A stretch of DNA of 64,000 nt from Gemmatimonadota bacterium (lineage in GTDB: Bacteria; Gemmatimonadota; Gemmatimonadetes; Longimicrobiales; Gaopeijiaceae), in NCBI GenBank assembly GCA_024638305.1, contig JAHEKN010000002.1:1-64000 (forward strand). The letters are read 5' to 3'. Below are positions 9,068 to 17,845 of this stretch, piece by piece. Within the stretch, counting starts at the first letter, position 1, and the number at the start of each line of letters is the position of its first letter. Made by a program: the position numbers and the translations under genes. Below the pieces are notes generated by a model, which saw only the letters and a list, made by a program, of their open reading frames with translations, did no database searches and was not told where the DNA came from.

Positions 9068-9356
9068 ATCGGATACTCCTGGTGGAACACGAATCGGGCC
9101 GGGCCAAGATACCAGGCCGCCCGACGAGGGGACCAGTGGGGGCAGGGCGTCACTGGCGGGATCCCGCATCCACGCCGACCGAGGCCCGTCCCCGCAACCC
9201 GGAACGGCCGGACATCGTAATGGTACACACGTCGCGAGTCGGTGATGTAGGGACTCCTGGGGGTACGGGTCCTGTCGGCGCGTCCGCGTCGGCACCGCCC
9301 CGGTCCCCGCTGCGACATCGCACGCCAGTGCCCACAGACGCCCACGAGGTCGATAG

Positions 9357-11738
9357 ATGAAGAAGAGCTTCGTTTGCCTGGTTGCCGCAGTGGCCGTCGG
9401 GTCCGCCGGACCGGCCGCCCTGAACGCGCAGACCCATCGGTCCGCACTCGTTCGACCGACGATGGCCGGTTTCGGTGGGGCCGTCGCGGTGGCTGATGGC
9501 GAGGTCTTGATCGGCGAGAGCCAGAACGTGATGACGTCGGGCGCGGTCTACGCGTTCCGGAAGAACGCCGAGGGCCAGTGGGTCCAGGCGGCACGCATCG
9601 GCGCGGACGACGCCGGGCCGGCCGACGGCTTCGGGACCTCGATTTCCGTCGACGGGTCATCGATGGCCGTGGGCAGCAGCAACGGGGCCGTCTACGTCAT
9701 GGAAAGGGTCGGCGAAGGCTGGTCCCAGACGGCCAAGCTCACGGGGTCGGAAGCGGCGACGCTGGGCGGATTCGGCTCGACCGTCGCCCTGCGCGGGAAC
9801 GTCCTCGTGGTGGCTGCGCCCGACGAGAGCAACCGGCGAGGCGCCGCGTACGTGTACGAGCGATCGGCCTCCGGCTGGACGGAGGTGGGCCGCATCGCGG
9901 GGACCGATCTGCGTGCCGGCGCCCAGTTCGGCCTCGCGATGGCTTTTCTGGATCAGCGGTTGCTCGTGGGGGCTCCGGTGCAGCAGGCCGGCATGGGCGC
10001 CGTGTACGTGTTCGAGAAGGTCGGCGGGGCATGGACGGAGACCGGCACCATCACCGCCGAGGGGCTCGAACGGAACGACCGTTTCGGATCCTCCATCGCC
10101 CCCTACACGCAAGGTCGGGTGCTGATCGGCGCGCCCCGGACCGGGGGCCGGCAGGGATCGACGCTCGCGTTCATCTACAATGCGGACGAGTCCCGGTGGC
10201 AGCAGATCGGCGGACTGGTCCCGTTCGACATGCCGCTCCAGGCCGAGTTCGGCCGGGCAATCGCCTTCGCCGGGGAAGACATCTGGGTCGGGGCACCCTT
10301 CGTGGGCTTCCGGGGCACCAACTACGTGTTCTCGCGGGACGAGCAAGGTCAGCTCGCCGCATCCGTCAAGATGGGCGCCGGTGAGAATCAGGGAGATTTC
10401 CTCGGCTCGACTCTCGCGGCCAGCGAGAGCGTGGTGGTGGCGGGCATGGTCGGCGCCGACGGCGGCGCTGGCCGCGCGCTCGTGTTCGAGAAGGATGGCG
10501 GGCACTGGACCCAGGCCGCGGAGCTGTTCGTCGAGGAGGAGAGCCTTGCGCCCATCGTGGACGGGCAGGTGGACTGCGACGCGAACAGCGAGGCCGCCGG
10601 ATTTGGATGCAACGAGGTCGACCTGGTCGCGTTCCTCCCGATCAAGGCCATCGGGGGCGGCCGCGGCGCCCGCCTCAACGACATCTGGGGTTGGACGGAC
10701 CCGGAGAGCGGCAAGGAGTACGCGCTCGTGGGGCGCACGGACGGGACGTCGTTCGTGGACATCACCGACCCGGGGAATCCGGTCTTCATCGGCGACCTCC
10801 CGAAGCCGGAGCAGTCCCCGTCCTCCGCCTGGCGGGACATCAAGGTGTACCGGGACCACGCCTTCATCGTCTCGGACGCCGCGGGCGACCATGGCATGCA
10901 GGTGTTCGACCTGGCCCGCCTGCGCGGGTTCAGCGGCGATCCATTGATGTTCGACGAGGACGCGCATTACGAGGGCATCCACAGCGCCCACAACATCGTG
11001 ATCAACGAGGGTACGGGCTTCGCCTACTCGGTGGGCTCCAGCTCCGGCGGCGAGACCTGCGGGGGTGGCCTCCACATGATCGACATCCGCGATCCCAAGA
11101 ACCCGAGCTTCGCGGGCTGCTTCTCAGACACCGAGACGGGGAACTCCGGCACCGGATACTCACACGACGCGCAGTGCGTGACGTATGCGGGTCCGGACAC
11201 GCAGTACGCCGGCCGGGAGATCTGCTTCGGTTCGAACGAGACCGCGCTTTCGATCGCCGACGTGACGGACAAGCAGAACCCGGTCGCGATCTCACGCGCC
11301 GCCTACCCCAACGTGGCGTACGCCCATCAGGGCTGGCTCACCGAGGACCAGGCGTTCTTCTACATGAACGACGAGGGCGACGAGATGTCGGGGTTGCCGA
11401 ACACCCGCACGCTGGTCTGGGACGTCTCGGACCTGGACGACCCGCAGCTCGTGAAGGAGCACATGGGCTCGGAGGCCTCGGTGGACCACAACCTGTACAT
11501 CAAGGGCGACCTCATGTACCAGTCCAACTACGTGAGCGGGCTCCGCATCCTGGACATCAGCGACCGCGCCAATCCGGTCGAGGTCGGCTTTTTCGACACG
11601 GTGCCCTGGGGCGACAACGGCCCCCGCTTCGAGGGCTCCTGGAGCAATTATCCGTTCTTCGAAAGCGGGACCATTGCGGTCACGAGCATCCGCGAGGGTC
11701 TGTTCATCGTCAAGAAGCGCACGCGGACCGTGTTCTAG
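9357..11738 (+). CDS. Secreted FG-GAP and choice-of-anchor B (LVIVD) protein
   Basis: A 793-residue exported protein with a clear Sec signal peptide (residues 1-24, ending LNAQ). Residues 35-390 hold about seven FG-GAP-type units, each with a GFGxxxxV start and a GAVYVFE-type end, as in integrin-alpha-like propellers. Residues 400-793 match the choice-of-anchor B/LVIVD type: repeated VDITDPGNPVFIG, IDIRDPKNPSFAG, ADVTDKQNPVAIS and LDISDRANPVEVG, plus SHDAQCVTY and HQGWLTED. Such proteins are cell-surface or secreted, with no enzymatic role established. A GAGGT ribosome site lies close to the ATG. It leads a three-gene plus-strand group of exported propeller-type proteins. Confidence 0.88.
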   Translation: MKKSFVCLVAAVAVGSAGPAALNAQTHRSALVRPTMAGFGGAVAVADGEVLIGESQNVMTSGAVYAFRKNAEGQWVQAARIGADDAGPADGFGTSISVDGSSMAVGSSNGAVYVMERVGEGWSQTAKLTGSEAATLGGFGSTVALRGNVLVVAAPDESNRRGAAYVYERSASGWTEVGRIAGTDLRAGAQFGLAMAFLDQRLLVGAPVQQAGMGAVYVFEKVGGAWTETGTITAEGLERNDRFGSSIAPYTQGRVLIGAPRTGGRQGSTLAFIYNADESRWQQIGGLVPFDMPLQAEFGRAIAFAGEDIWVGAPFVGFRGTNYVFSRDEQGQLAASVKMGAGENQGDFLGSTLAASESVVVAGMVGADGGAGRALVFEKDGGHWTQAAELFVEEESLAPIVDGQVDCDANSEAAGFGCNEVDLVAFLPIKAIGGGRGARLNDIWGWTDPESGKEYALVGRTDGTSFVDITDPGNPVFIGDLPKPEQSPSSAWRDIKVYRDHAFIVSDAAGDHGMQVFDLARLRGFSGDPLMFDEDAHYEGIHSAHNIVINEGTGFAYSVGSSSGGETCGGGLHMIDIRDPKNPSFAGCFSDTETGNSGTGYSHDAQCVTYAGPDTQYAGREICFGSNETALSIADVTDKQNPVAISRAAYPNVAYAHQGWLTEDQAFFYMNDEGDEMSGLPNTRTLVWDVSDLDDPQLVKEHMGSEASVDHNLYIKGDLMYQSNYVSGLRILDISDRANPVEVGFFDTVPWGDNGPRFEGSWSNYPFFESGTIAVTSIREGLFIVKKRTRTVF

Positions 11739-11793
11739 TGCGCCTTCACATCCCTCGAGAACGTCGCTTGGGTTCACCGATACGCGGACGATC

Positions 11794-12870
11794 ATGAGAA
11801 CTAGAGTCATCGGGGCCGCCCTCCTGGGGGCGGCCTTCGCCATCACGTCGTGCTCCGGCGCTGGCGCGCCGGCCGGGACCGCCAGCCCGAGCGGGGGTGA
11901 CCGGGTCTACGTGGCCAACCAGGTCGGAGCTACCCTCTCCGTGCTGGACATCGAAACGCTCGAGGTCGTGCAGACCATCGACCTCAGGGAGCTCGGGTTC
12001 ACGGCCAACGCCAAGCCCCACCATATCGTGGTGGATCCGGACGGGTCGCACTGGTACGTGTCCCTGATCGGGGAGAATGTCGTCCTCAAGCTCGACCGCG
12101 CGGGCCGCGTGGTGGGTCGGGCGACGTTCGAGGTCCCCGGCATGCTAGCGGAGGACGGGTCGGGTGGCCGGCTGTACGTCGGACGCTCAACGAGCGCGGT
12201 CAACCCGCCTCGGAGGATCGGAATCATCCGGACGTCCGACATGTCCATCGACGAGCTGGACGTCTTTTTCCCCCGTCCCCACGCGCTCGCGGTGCATCCC
12301 GACGGGCGGCACGTGTTCTCCGCGAGCCTTGCGGAGAACCGGTTCGTCAGCATCGACGTGCCGGAGGAGAACCAGGCGCTCGTCTCGGTCGATGGACCGA
12401 TCCACACGTTCGTGCAGTTCGCGGTGTCGCCGGACGGGCGGACGCTCGTGGTCTCCACCCAGATGACGGGGAAGCTCCTGTTCTACGACCTCGCCGACCC
12501 CATGGCCCCCGTGCTCTCGGGCGAGGTCGACGTCGGCGGCCAGGTGTGGCACCCACTCTTCACGCCCGATGGACGGTTCGTGTACGTCGGGAGCAAGGGG
12601 ACCAACACGATTTCCGTGGTGGACGCCGCCACGCGTCGCGTGGCCAAGGTGCTTCGGGACGAGCGCATCTCGGCTCCCCATGGGAGCGCGGCATCCCCCG
12701 ATGGCCGCTACGTGTTCATCACGAACAGTGGACACGACATGATGATGCCGGACGCCATGCATGACGGCGGGAGCACCGTGGCGGTCATCGACACGCGCAC
12801 TCAGACGATCGCTCGCTTCGTCAGCGTGGGCACCGGTCCCACGGGAATCGGGACGCGTCCGGCGTCGTGA
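11794..12870 (+). CDS. YncE-like beta-propeller lipoprotein
   Basis: A 358-residue lipoprotein; the start at 11794 gives a signal peptide with lipobox ITSC at residues 17-20. The rest is a seven-bladed YVTN/YncE-type propeller with repeats such as VYVANQVGATLSVLD, HALAVHPDGRHVFSASL, QFAVSPDGRTLVVSTQ and FTPDGRFVYVGSKGTNTIS. Proteins of this family are periplasmic or surface binders, sometimes of nucleic acid or metals. A GHDMMMPDAMHDGG loop near the C-terminus is rich in Met and His and could bind a metal (inference). The gene ends in a GTGA overlap with the next gene, which points to translational coupling. Confidence 0.85.
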   Translation: MRTRVIGAALLGAAFAITSCSGAGAPAGTASPSGGDRVYVANQVGATLSVLDIETLEVVQTIDLRELGFTANAKPHHIVVDPDGSHWYVSLIGENVVLKLDRAGRVVGRATFEVPGMLAEDGSGGRLYVGRSTSAVNPPRRIGIIRTSDMSIDELDVFFPRPHALAVHPDGRHVFSASLAENRFVSIDVPEENQALVSVDGPIHTFVQFAVSPDGRTLVVSTQMTGKLLFYDLADPMAPVLSGEVDVGGQVWHPLFTPDGRFVYVGSKGTNTISVVDAATRRVAKVLRDERISAPHGSAASPDGRYVFITNSGHDMMMPDAMHDGGSTVAVIDTRTQTIARFVSVGTGPTGIGTRPAS

Positions 12871-14726
12871 GAGCGGCCATGAGGGGCGGACTGCGGGCCG
12901 CGGTCGCGGCAATCGGCTGCGGCGGACTCGCGGGTCTGTCGGCCTGCGCCGGGACGGCGGGAGGGCCCCAGGCGGCGGACGCGCCGCGGACCGGCATGAG
13001 CTTCGAGCGGGTCGTCGCGCCCTTCCCCGTCTTCGGAGCCGACGGGCTCCCCTACGAGCACCCGTTCCTGGGAGGGCTCGACGTCCCCCGCCCCCAGTTC
13101 CTGGACATCGACGCCGACGGGGACCCCGACCTGTTCCTCCAGGAGCGGACGGGTGAGCTCATGCACTTCGAGAACGTGGGGACCCCGCAGGCTCCGCGCT
13201 TCGAATGGCGCTCGGACCGGTACCACGACCTCGAGATCGGAGAGTGGAGCCGCTTCCACGACTTCGACGGCGACGGGGACTTCGATCTGCTGGCCGAGAC
13301 CCAGTTCAGCTACGTGCGGTACTACAGAAACGACGGAACGGCGGCGGTTCCCGCGTTCGTGCTCCAGACGGACAGCGTTCGTACCGCCAGCGGCGAAGCC
13401 CTGTTTTCCGACCGTCAGAACATCCCCGCCATCGTCGACCTCGATTGTGACGGGCGATTGGACCTGTTCCTCGGGCGCGTCGACGGGACGGTCATGCGCT
13501 ACGAGGGAGAGGGGGACTCGGGCGGTGGACTTCCCAACTTCGGGCTCGTCGCCGAGCGCTTCGAGGACATCGAGATCGTCGGGCAGCTCGGGACCCGGCA
13601 CGGGGCCAACGCGTTGCGATTTTCCGACGTGGACGGCGATGGGGATCCGGACCTCCTGTGGGGAGATTACTTCGAGCCTTCACTCCTGTTCATCGAGAAC
13701 ACGGGTTCGTGCAGCCGACCCTCGCTGCGCTCGGACCCCGTGCTGTTCGAGGTCGCCGACGGCGACTCCCTCGTGACGAGCGGGTACAACGCGGCCGAGC
13801 CGGTCGACCTCAACGGCGACGGTGAGGGGGACCTCCTGGTGGGCGTCCTCGGTGGGGCGTTCAATCCCAACCGCACCGCCTCGGACAACCTTTGGTACTA
13901 CGAGCGGGTCCCGGGGCGAGGCTACGTGCTTCGGACGCAGCGGCTCCTGCGGGGCATCGACGCTGGAAGCGAAAGTATCCCCGTGGTGGTGGATTGGGAC
14001 GCGGACGGTGACCTGGACTTGCTCGTCTCGAACAAGCTCGCCCCGTCCGATCTGAACGCCTCGCGGCTCCTCTACTTCGAGAACCGGGGGTCGGCCACGG
14101 CGCCCGAGCTACACCTGGCGGACACGCTCGACCTCGGCCGGGTGTTTCACTACGCGCCCGCCCTGGGCGACCTGGACGGCGACGGCGATCTGGACATGAT
14201 CCTGGGGAACTGGACCCGCAACCTGCACCTCCTCTGGAACGAGGGGACGCGGGCGGCGCCTCGCTACGCCCTGGCCGACTCGGCCTTCATCTCGCTCACG
14301 CGGGGTAGCAACGCCGCCCCGGCCCTGGGCGACCTCGACGGTGATGGCGACCTGGACCTGTTGGTGGGTGAGGGCTCAGGCGCGCTCAACTACTACGAGA
14401 ACACGGGTAGCGCGACGTCCCCGCAGTTCACGTTGGTGTCCGACGAGTACGGCGGGATCGACCCGGGTCGGCGGAGCTTTCCGTCGCTCGCGGACATCGA
14501 CGGCGACGGAGATCTCGACCTCCTGCTCGGCCGCGAGAGCGGCGGGGCCGAGCTCTACCGCAACGCGGGTGCCTCGGGACCACCTCGGTTCGAGCGGGAC
14601 GTAGGGTTCACGCTCGACCTGCCTCCCGTGTCGACGCCGGTCATGGCGGACTTCGACGGGGACGGCCGGCTGGACGTGGTCGCCGGCGGCACCGCCGGCG
14701 GAATACGCCTCCTCCTGGGGCGCTGA
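12867..14726 (+). CDS. VCBS/FG-GAP repeat lipoprotein
   Basis: A 619-residue exported lipoprotein with lipobox LSAC at residues 24-27. The GTG at 12867 overlaps the upstream stop (GTGA); ATG at 12879 is an alternative start in the same frame. The body consists of about ten repeats carrying the calcium-binding pattern DxDxDGxxD, for example DIDADGDPDLFL, DFDGDGDFDLLA, DVDGDGDPDLLW and DLDGDGDLDMIL. Each is followed by a YYENTG-type strand, as in bacterial VCBS/FG-GAP propellers. No catalytic domain is present. It is likely a surface-exposed structural or binding protein, coupled with the YncE-like lipoprotein. Confidence 0.88.
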   Translation: MRAAMRGGLRAAVAAIGCGGLAGLSACAGTAGGPQAADAPRTGMSFERVVAPFPVFGADGLPYEHPFLGGLDVPRPQFLDIDADGDPDLFLQERTGELMHFENVGTPQAPRFEWRSDRYHDLEIGEWSRFHDFDGDGDFDLLAETQFSYVRYYRNDGTAAVPAFVLQTDSVRTASGEALFSDRQNIPAIVDLDCDGRLDLFLGRVDGTVMRYEGEGDSGGGLPNFGLVAERFEDIEIVGQLGTRHGANALRFSDVDGDGDPDLLWGDYFEPSLLFIENTGSCSRPSLRSDPVLFEVADGDSLVTSGYNAAEPVDLNGDGEGDLLVGVLGGAFNPNRTASDNLWYYERVPGRGYVLRTQRLLRGIDAGSESIPVVVDWDADGDLDLLVSNKLAPSDLNASRLLYFENRGSATAPELHLADTLDLGRVFHYAPALGDLDGDGDLDMILGNWTRNLHLLWNEGTRAAPRYALADSAFISLTRGSNAAPALGDLDGDGDLDLLVGEGSGALNYYENTGSATSPQFTLVSDEYGGIDPGRRSFPSLADIDGDGDLDLLLGRESGGAELYRNAGASGPPRFERDVGFTLDLPPVSTPVMADFDGDGRLDVVAGGTAGGIRLLLGR

Positions 14727-14781
14727 CCCCGGAGCGATCGGAAGGGGTCGCACGCTCGCTGAGCGGTGGCGGGCTGCTTCG

Positions 14782-16818
14782 TCAGCCGACCATGCCGATG
14801 AAGCCGTGCTCTTTGAGGAACAGCATGACCTTGGCCGCGGCCTCGTCCTCGGTGAGGTGGGTCGTGTCCAGGGTCAGCTCGGGCTTCTCTGGCTCCTCGT
14901 AGGGATCGCTGACGCCGGTGAAGGACTTGATCTCGCCGGCGCGCGCCTTGGCGTAGAGGCCCTTCACGTCCCGGCGCTCGCATTCCTCGATCGGCGTGCT
15001 CACCCACACCTCGGCAAAGCGTCCTTCGGGCACCAGGCCGCGCGCGAACTCACGCCCCTTGCGATAGGGGGACACGAAGCAACAGATGACGATGCTCCCC
15101 TGTCGCATGAACAGTGCGGCTACCTCGGCAATCCGACGGATGTTCTCCGTCCGGTCCGCCGCCGAGAAGCTCAGGTCACCGTTCAGTCCGTGTCGCACCT
15201 GGTCGCCGTCGAGGAGCATGGTCTGGCATCCCATCTCGAATAGCTGGCTCTCGACCCGCCTGGCGAGGGTGCTCTTGCCGGAGCCGCTCAGACCCGTGAG
15301 CCACACCACGGCGGCCTTGTGACGGTTGCGCTTCTCTCGCGCCTCCGGCGTGATGTTCCACCCCTCCCAGACCACGTTGGGCGAGATCTCGCGCTCCACC
15401 CCGCCGTCCGCGGGGGTCGGGAACATGTCCCTGAGCTCGCGCGGCTCGCCGCGGATCATGCCCGCAGCCACAGTGAAGTTGGAGTGCGGGTGAATCAGCA
15501 CGAACCCGCCAGTTTCGCGGTTGAGGCGATACCGGTCGAAGAAGATCGGGCTGGCCAGCTCGATCTGGACCCGGGCGATGTCGTTGAGTCCCACCGAGAC
15601 CGTCTGCTCCCGGTGCAGCGTGTCCACATCGATCCTGTGCACGATGCGGGTGACGACCGCTTTCACTTCCCGCGTGGAGTGCCGGAGCCACAGCTCCGCG
15701 CCCGGCACGAGCGGCTCGTCGACCATCCAACAGATCGTGGCGTCCACCTCGGTCGACATGGTGGGCAGGTTGAGGGGGCGGACGAGCATGTCGCCCCGGC
15801 TGATGTCCAGCTCGTCCTCGGTGGTGACGACCACGGAGTCGCCCGCGATCGCTTCGTCCACGTCCCCTTCGAAGGTCTGCACGCCGGCCACGCGCGTGCG
15901 GCGGCCCGACGGGAGCACCACGACCTCGTCCCCCGGACGCACCGCGCCGGAGGCCACGCGCCCCGCGTAGCCCCTGAAGTCCTGATGTGGGCGGATCACG
16001 TACTGAACCGGGAAGCGGAAATCGACCAGGTTGCGGTGCTGTCGCACGTGGACGTGCTCCAGGTGGTGGAGCAGGGTACCGCCGCCGAACCACGTCATGT
16101 TCGCGGACGTGGTCACCACGTTGTCGCCCTCGAGAGCGCTGATCGGAATGAACTTGAGGTCGTCCGCACCCAGCTTCTCGGCAAACCGGGAGTACTCGGT
16201 TGTGATGCGCTCGTAGACGTCCCTGGACCAGTCGACCAGATCCATCTTGTTGACCGCGACCACGATGTGCGGAATTCCCAGCAGCGAGGCGATGAACCCG
16301 TGCCTCTTGGACTGGGTCAGGACCCCGTTGCGCGCATCGATCAGCACGATTGCCAGGTCCGCCGTCGACGCGCCCGTGACCATGTTGCGGGTGTACTGGA
16401 TGTGCCCCGGCGTGTCCGCGATGATGAACTTGCGCTTGGGCGTGGCGAAGTACCGGTACGCCACGTCGATCGTGATCTTCTGCTCCCGCTCCGCCCGCAG
16501 GCCGTCCGTCAGAAGCGCCAGGTCGACGCTCTCGTCCCCGCGCCTCCGGCTGGCATCCTCCACCTGCTCGAGCTGATCCTCGAAGATGGACTTGGTGTCA
16601 TAGAGCAGGCGCCCGATCAGAGTGCTCTTGCCGTCGTCCACGCTCCCCGCCGTGGTGAAGCGCAGCATCTCCATGCGGTGATACCGATCGGAGGGTGCGG
16701 CCACCCCCACGGCAGACCCCAGCGCGGGCTCGGCCGCAGCCGCCTCGGCGCTCTCGCCACCCCCCATCTCCGCCCCAGCTTCCCCGGGGACCTGATTCAC
16801 CCGCGTCTCCCCGCTCAT
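14782..16818 (-). CDS. cysNC: Sulfate adenylyltransferase large subunit / APS kinase fusion
   Basis: A 678-residue bifunctional enzyme. Residues about 50-460 are the CysN GTPase: P-loop GSVDDGKSTLIGR, DTPGH, NKMD, then two beta-barrel domains. Residues about 490-678 are APS kinase (CysC) with LTGLSGSGKSTLARR and DGDQVRHGLNGDLSF. With CysD, the N-terminal part makes APS from sulfate and ATP, driven by GTP; the CysC part phosphorylates APS to PAPS. The start at 16818 is chosen because ATG overlaps the cysD stop by one base (TGATG). The fused form resembles NodQ/CysNC, often linked to PAPS supply for sulfotransferases, though no sulfotransferase or PAPS reductase lies in the window. Confidence 0.95.
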   Translation of the reverse strand: MSGETRVNQVPGEAGAEMGGGESAEAAAAEPALGSAVGVAAPSDRYHRMEMLRFTTAGSVDDGKSTLIGRLLYDTKSIFEDQLEQVEDASRRRGDESVDLALLTDGLRAEREQKITIDVAYRYFATPKRKFIIADTPGHIQYTRNMVTGASTADLAIVLIDARNGVLTQSKRHGFIASLLGIPHIVVAVNKMDLVDWSRDVYERITTEYSRFAEKLGADDLKFIPISALEGDNVVTTSANMTWFGGGTLLHHLEHVHVRQHRNLVDFRFPVQYVIRPHQDFRGYAGRVASGAVRPGDEVVVLPSGRRTRVAGVQTFEGDVDEAIAGDSVVVTTEDELDISRGDMLVRPLNLPTMSTEVDATICWMVDEPLVPGAELWLRHSTREVKAVVTRIVHRIDVDTLHREQTVSVGLNDIARVQIELASPIFFDRYRLNRETGGFVLIHPHSNFTVAAGMIRGEPRELRDMFPTPADGGVEREISPNVVWEGWNITPEAREKRNRHKAAVVWLTGLSGSGKSTLARRVESQLFEMGCQTMLLDGDQVRHGLNGDLSFSAADRTENIRRIAEVAALFMRQGSIVICCFVSPYRKGREFARGLVPEGRFAEVWVSTPIEECERRDVKGLYAKARAGEIKSFTGVSDPYEEPEKPELTLDTTHLTEDEAAAKVMLFLKEHGFIGMVG

Positions 16819-17732
16819 CAGAAGTACCCCAGCTTCTTCCGGTCCTCCATGGCCGCCTCGGACTGCTTGTCGTCGTGACGGCCGCCCCTTTCGGTGGTGC
16901 GGGCGGCGGCCACCTCGGCAATGATGTCGTCCAGGGTGGTCGCTGCCGATTCGGTCGCCCCGGTGCAGGTCGCGTCGCCGATGGTCCGGAAGCGGACCGT
17001 TCTCTCGGTCCACTGCTCGCCGTCGATTAGATCATTGAACTCCGAGCGCGCCAGGAGCACTCCGTCCCGGTCCACGACCTCTCGGCGATGGGAGAAGTAG
17101 AGGCTCGGAATGTCCATCCCTTCAGCGGCGATGTATTGCCACACGTCCATCTCGGTCCAGTTGGAGAGCGGGAAGATCCGGAAGTGCTCCCCTGGGTTCC
17201 GCCGGCCGTTGAAGATGTTCCAGAGCTCGGGACGCTGGTTCTTGGGGTCCCATTGCCCGAAGCGATCCCGATGGCTGAAAAACCGTTCCTTGGCCCGGGC
17301 CTTTTCCTCGTCACGCCGGCCGCCCCCGAACGCGGCGTCCACGTTCAGCTCCTTGAGGGTGTCGAGCAGCGTGACGGTCTGCAGTCGGTTCCGACTCGGG
17401 TTGGGTCCGGGCTCCTCCTGGGCTCGGCCCGCATCGATGGACACCTGTACCGAGCCCACGTGGAGCTTGGCGCCGATCTTCTCGACGAGCGTATCGCGGA
17501 ACTCGAGGGTCTCGGGAAAGTTGTGGCCAGTATCGATGTGGAGCAGCGGAAACGGGATCGGGGCGGGCCAAAACGCCTTGCGGGCGAGATGCACCATGAC
17601 GATCGAGTCCTTCCCGCCGGAGAAGAGCAGGACGGGGCGCTCGAATTGGGCGGCGACCTCGCGCATGACGAAGACCGCTTCCGATTCGAGTTGCGCCAGG
17701 CTGCTGCGCCAGGTGTTGAGCACGCTAGTCAT
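16818..17732 (-). CDS. cysD: Sulfate adenylyltransferase small subunit
   Basis: A 304-residue member of the PAPS-reductase/ATP-pyrophosphatase fold. It carries the PP-motif LLFSGGKDSIVMVHLARKAF near residue 33, HIDTGHNFPETLEFRD, the arginine-rich GGGRRDEEKARAKERFFS segment, and the C-terminal ATES...GYF ending typical of CysD. It catalyses adenylyl transfer to sulfate as the partner of CysN. The start at MTSVLNTW matches usual CysD N-termini; a longer frame upstream has no support. It is the first gene of a two-gene operon with cysNC. It diverges, across about 110 bp, from the membrane sulfatase-fold gene. Confidence 0.95.
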   Translation of the reverse strand: MTSVLNTWRSSLAQLESEAVFVMREVAAQFERPVLLFSGGKDSIVMVHLARKAFWPAPIPFPLLHIDTGHNFPETLEFRDTLVEKIGAKLHVGSVQVSIDAGRAQEEPGPNPSRNRLQTVTLLDTLKELNVDAAFGGGRRDEEKARAKERFFSHRDRFGQWDPKNQRPELWNIFNGRRNPGEHFRIFPLSNWTEMDVWQYIAAEGMDIPSLYFSHRREVVDRDGVLLARSEFNDLIDGEQWTERTVRFRTIGDATCTGATESAATTLDDIIAEVAAARTTERGGRHDDKQSEAAMEDRKKLGYF

Positions 17733-17845
17733 TCGAGGTCGGGTCGGGTTCGTCGAGGTGTGGGGTCGCTGGGGGTCGTCCTGCTCGCCGGGACGCCACG
17801 AGCAACGAGGTTCCCCTGGCACGGTGCATGTGGCACCATTCAGCC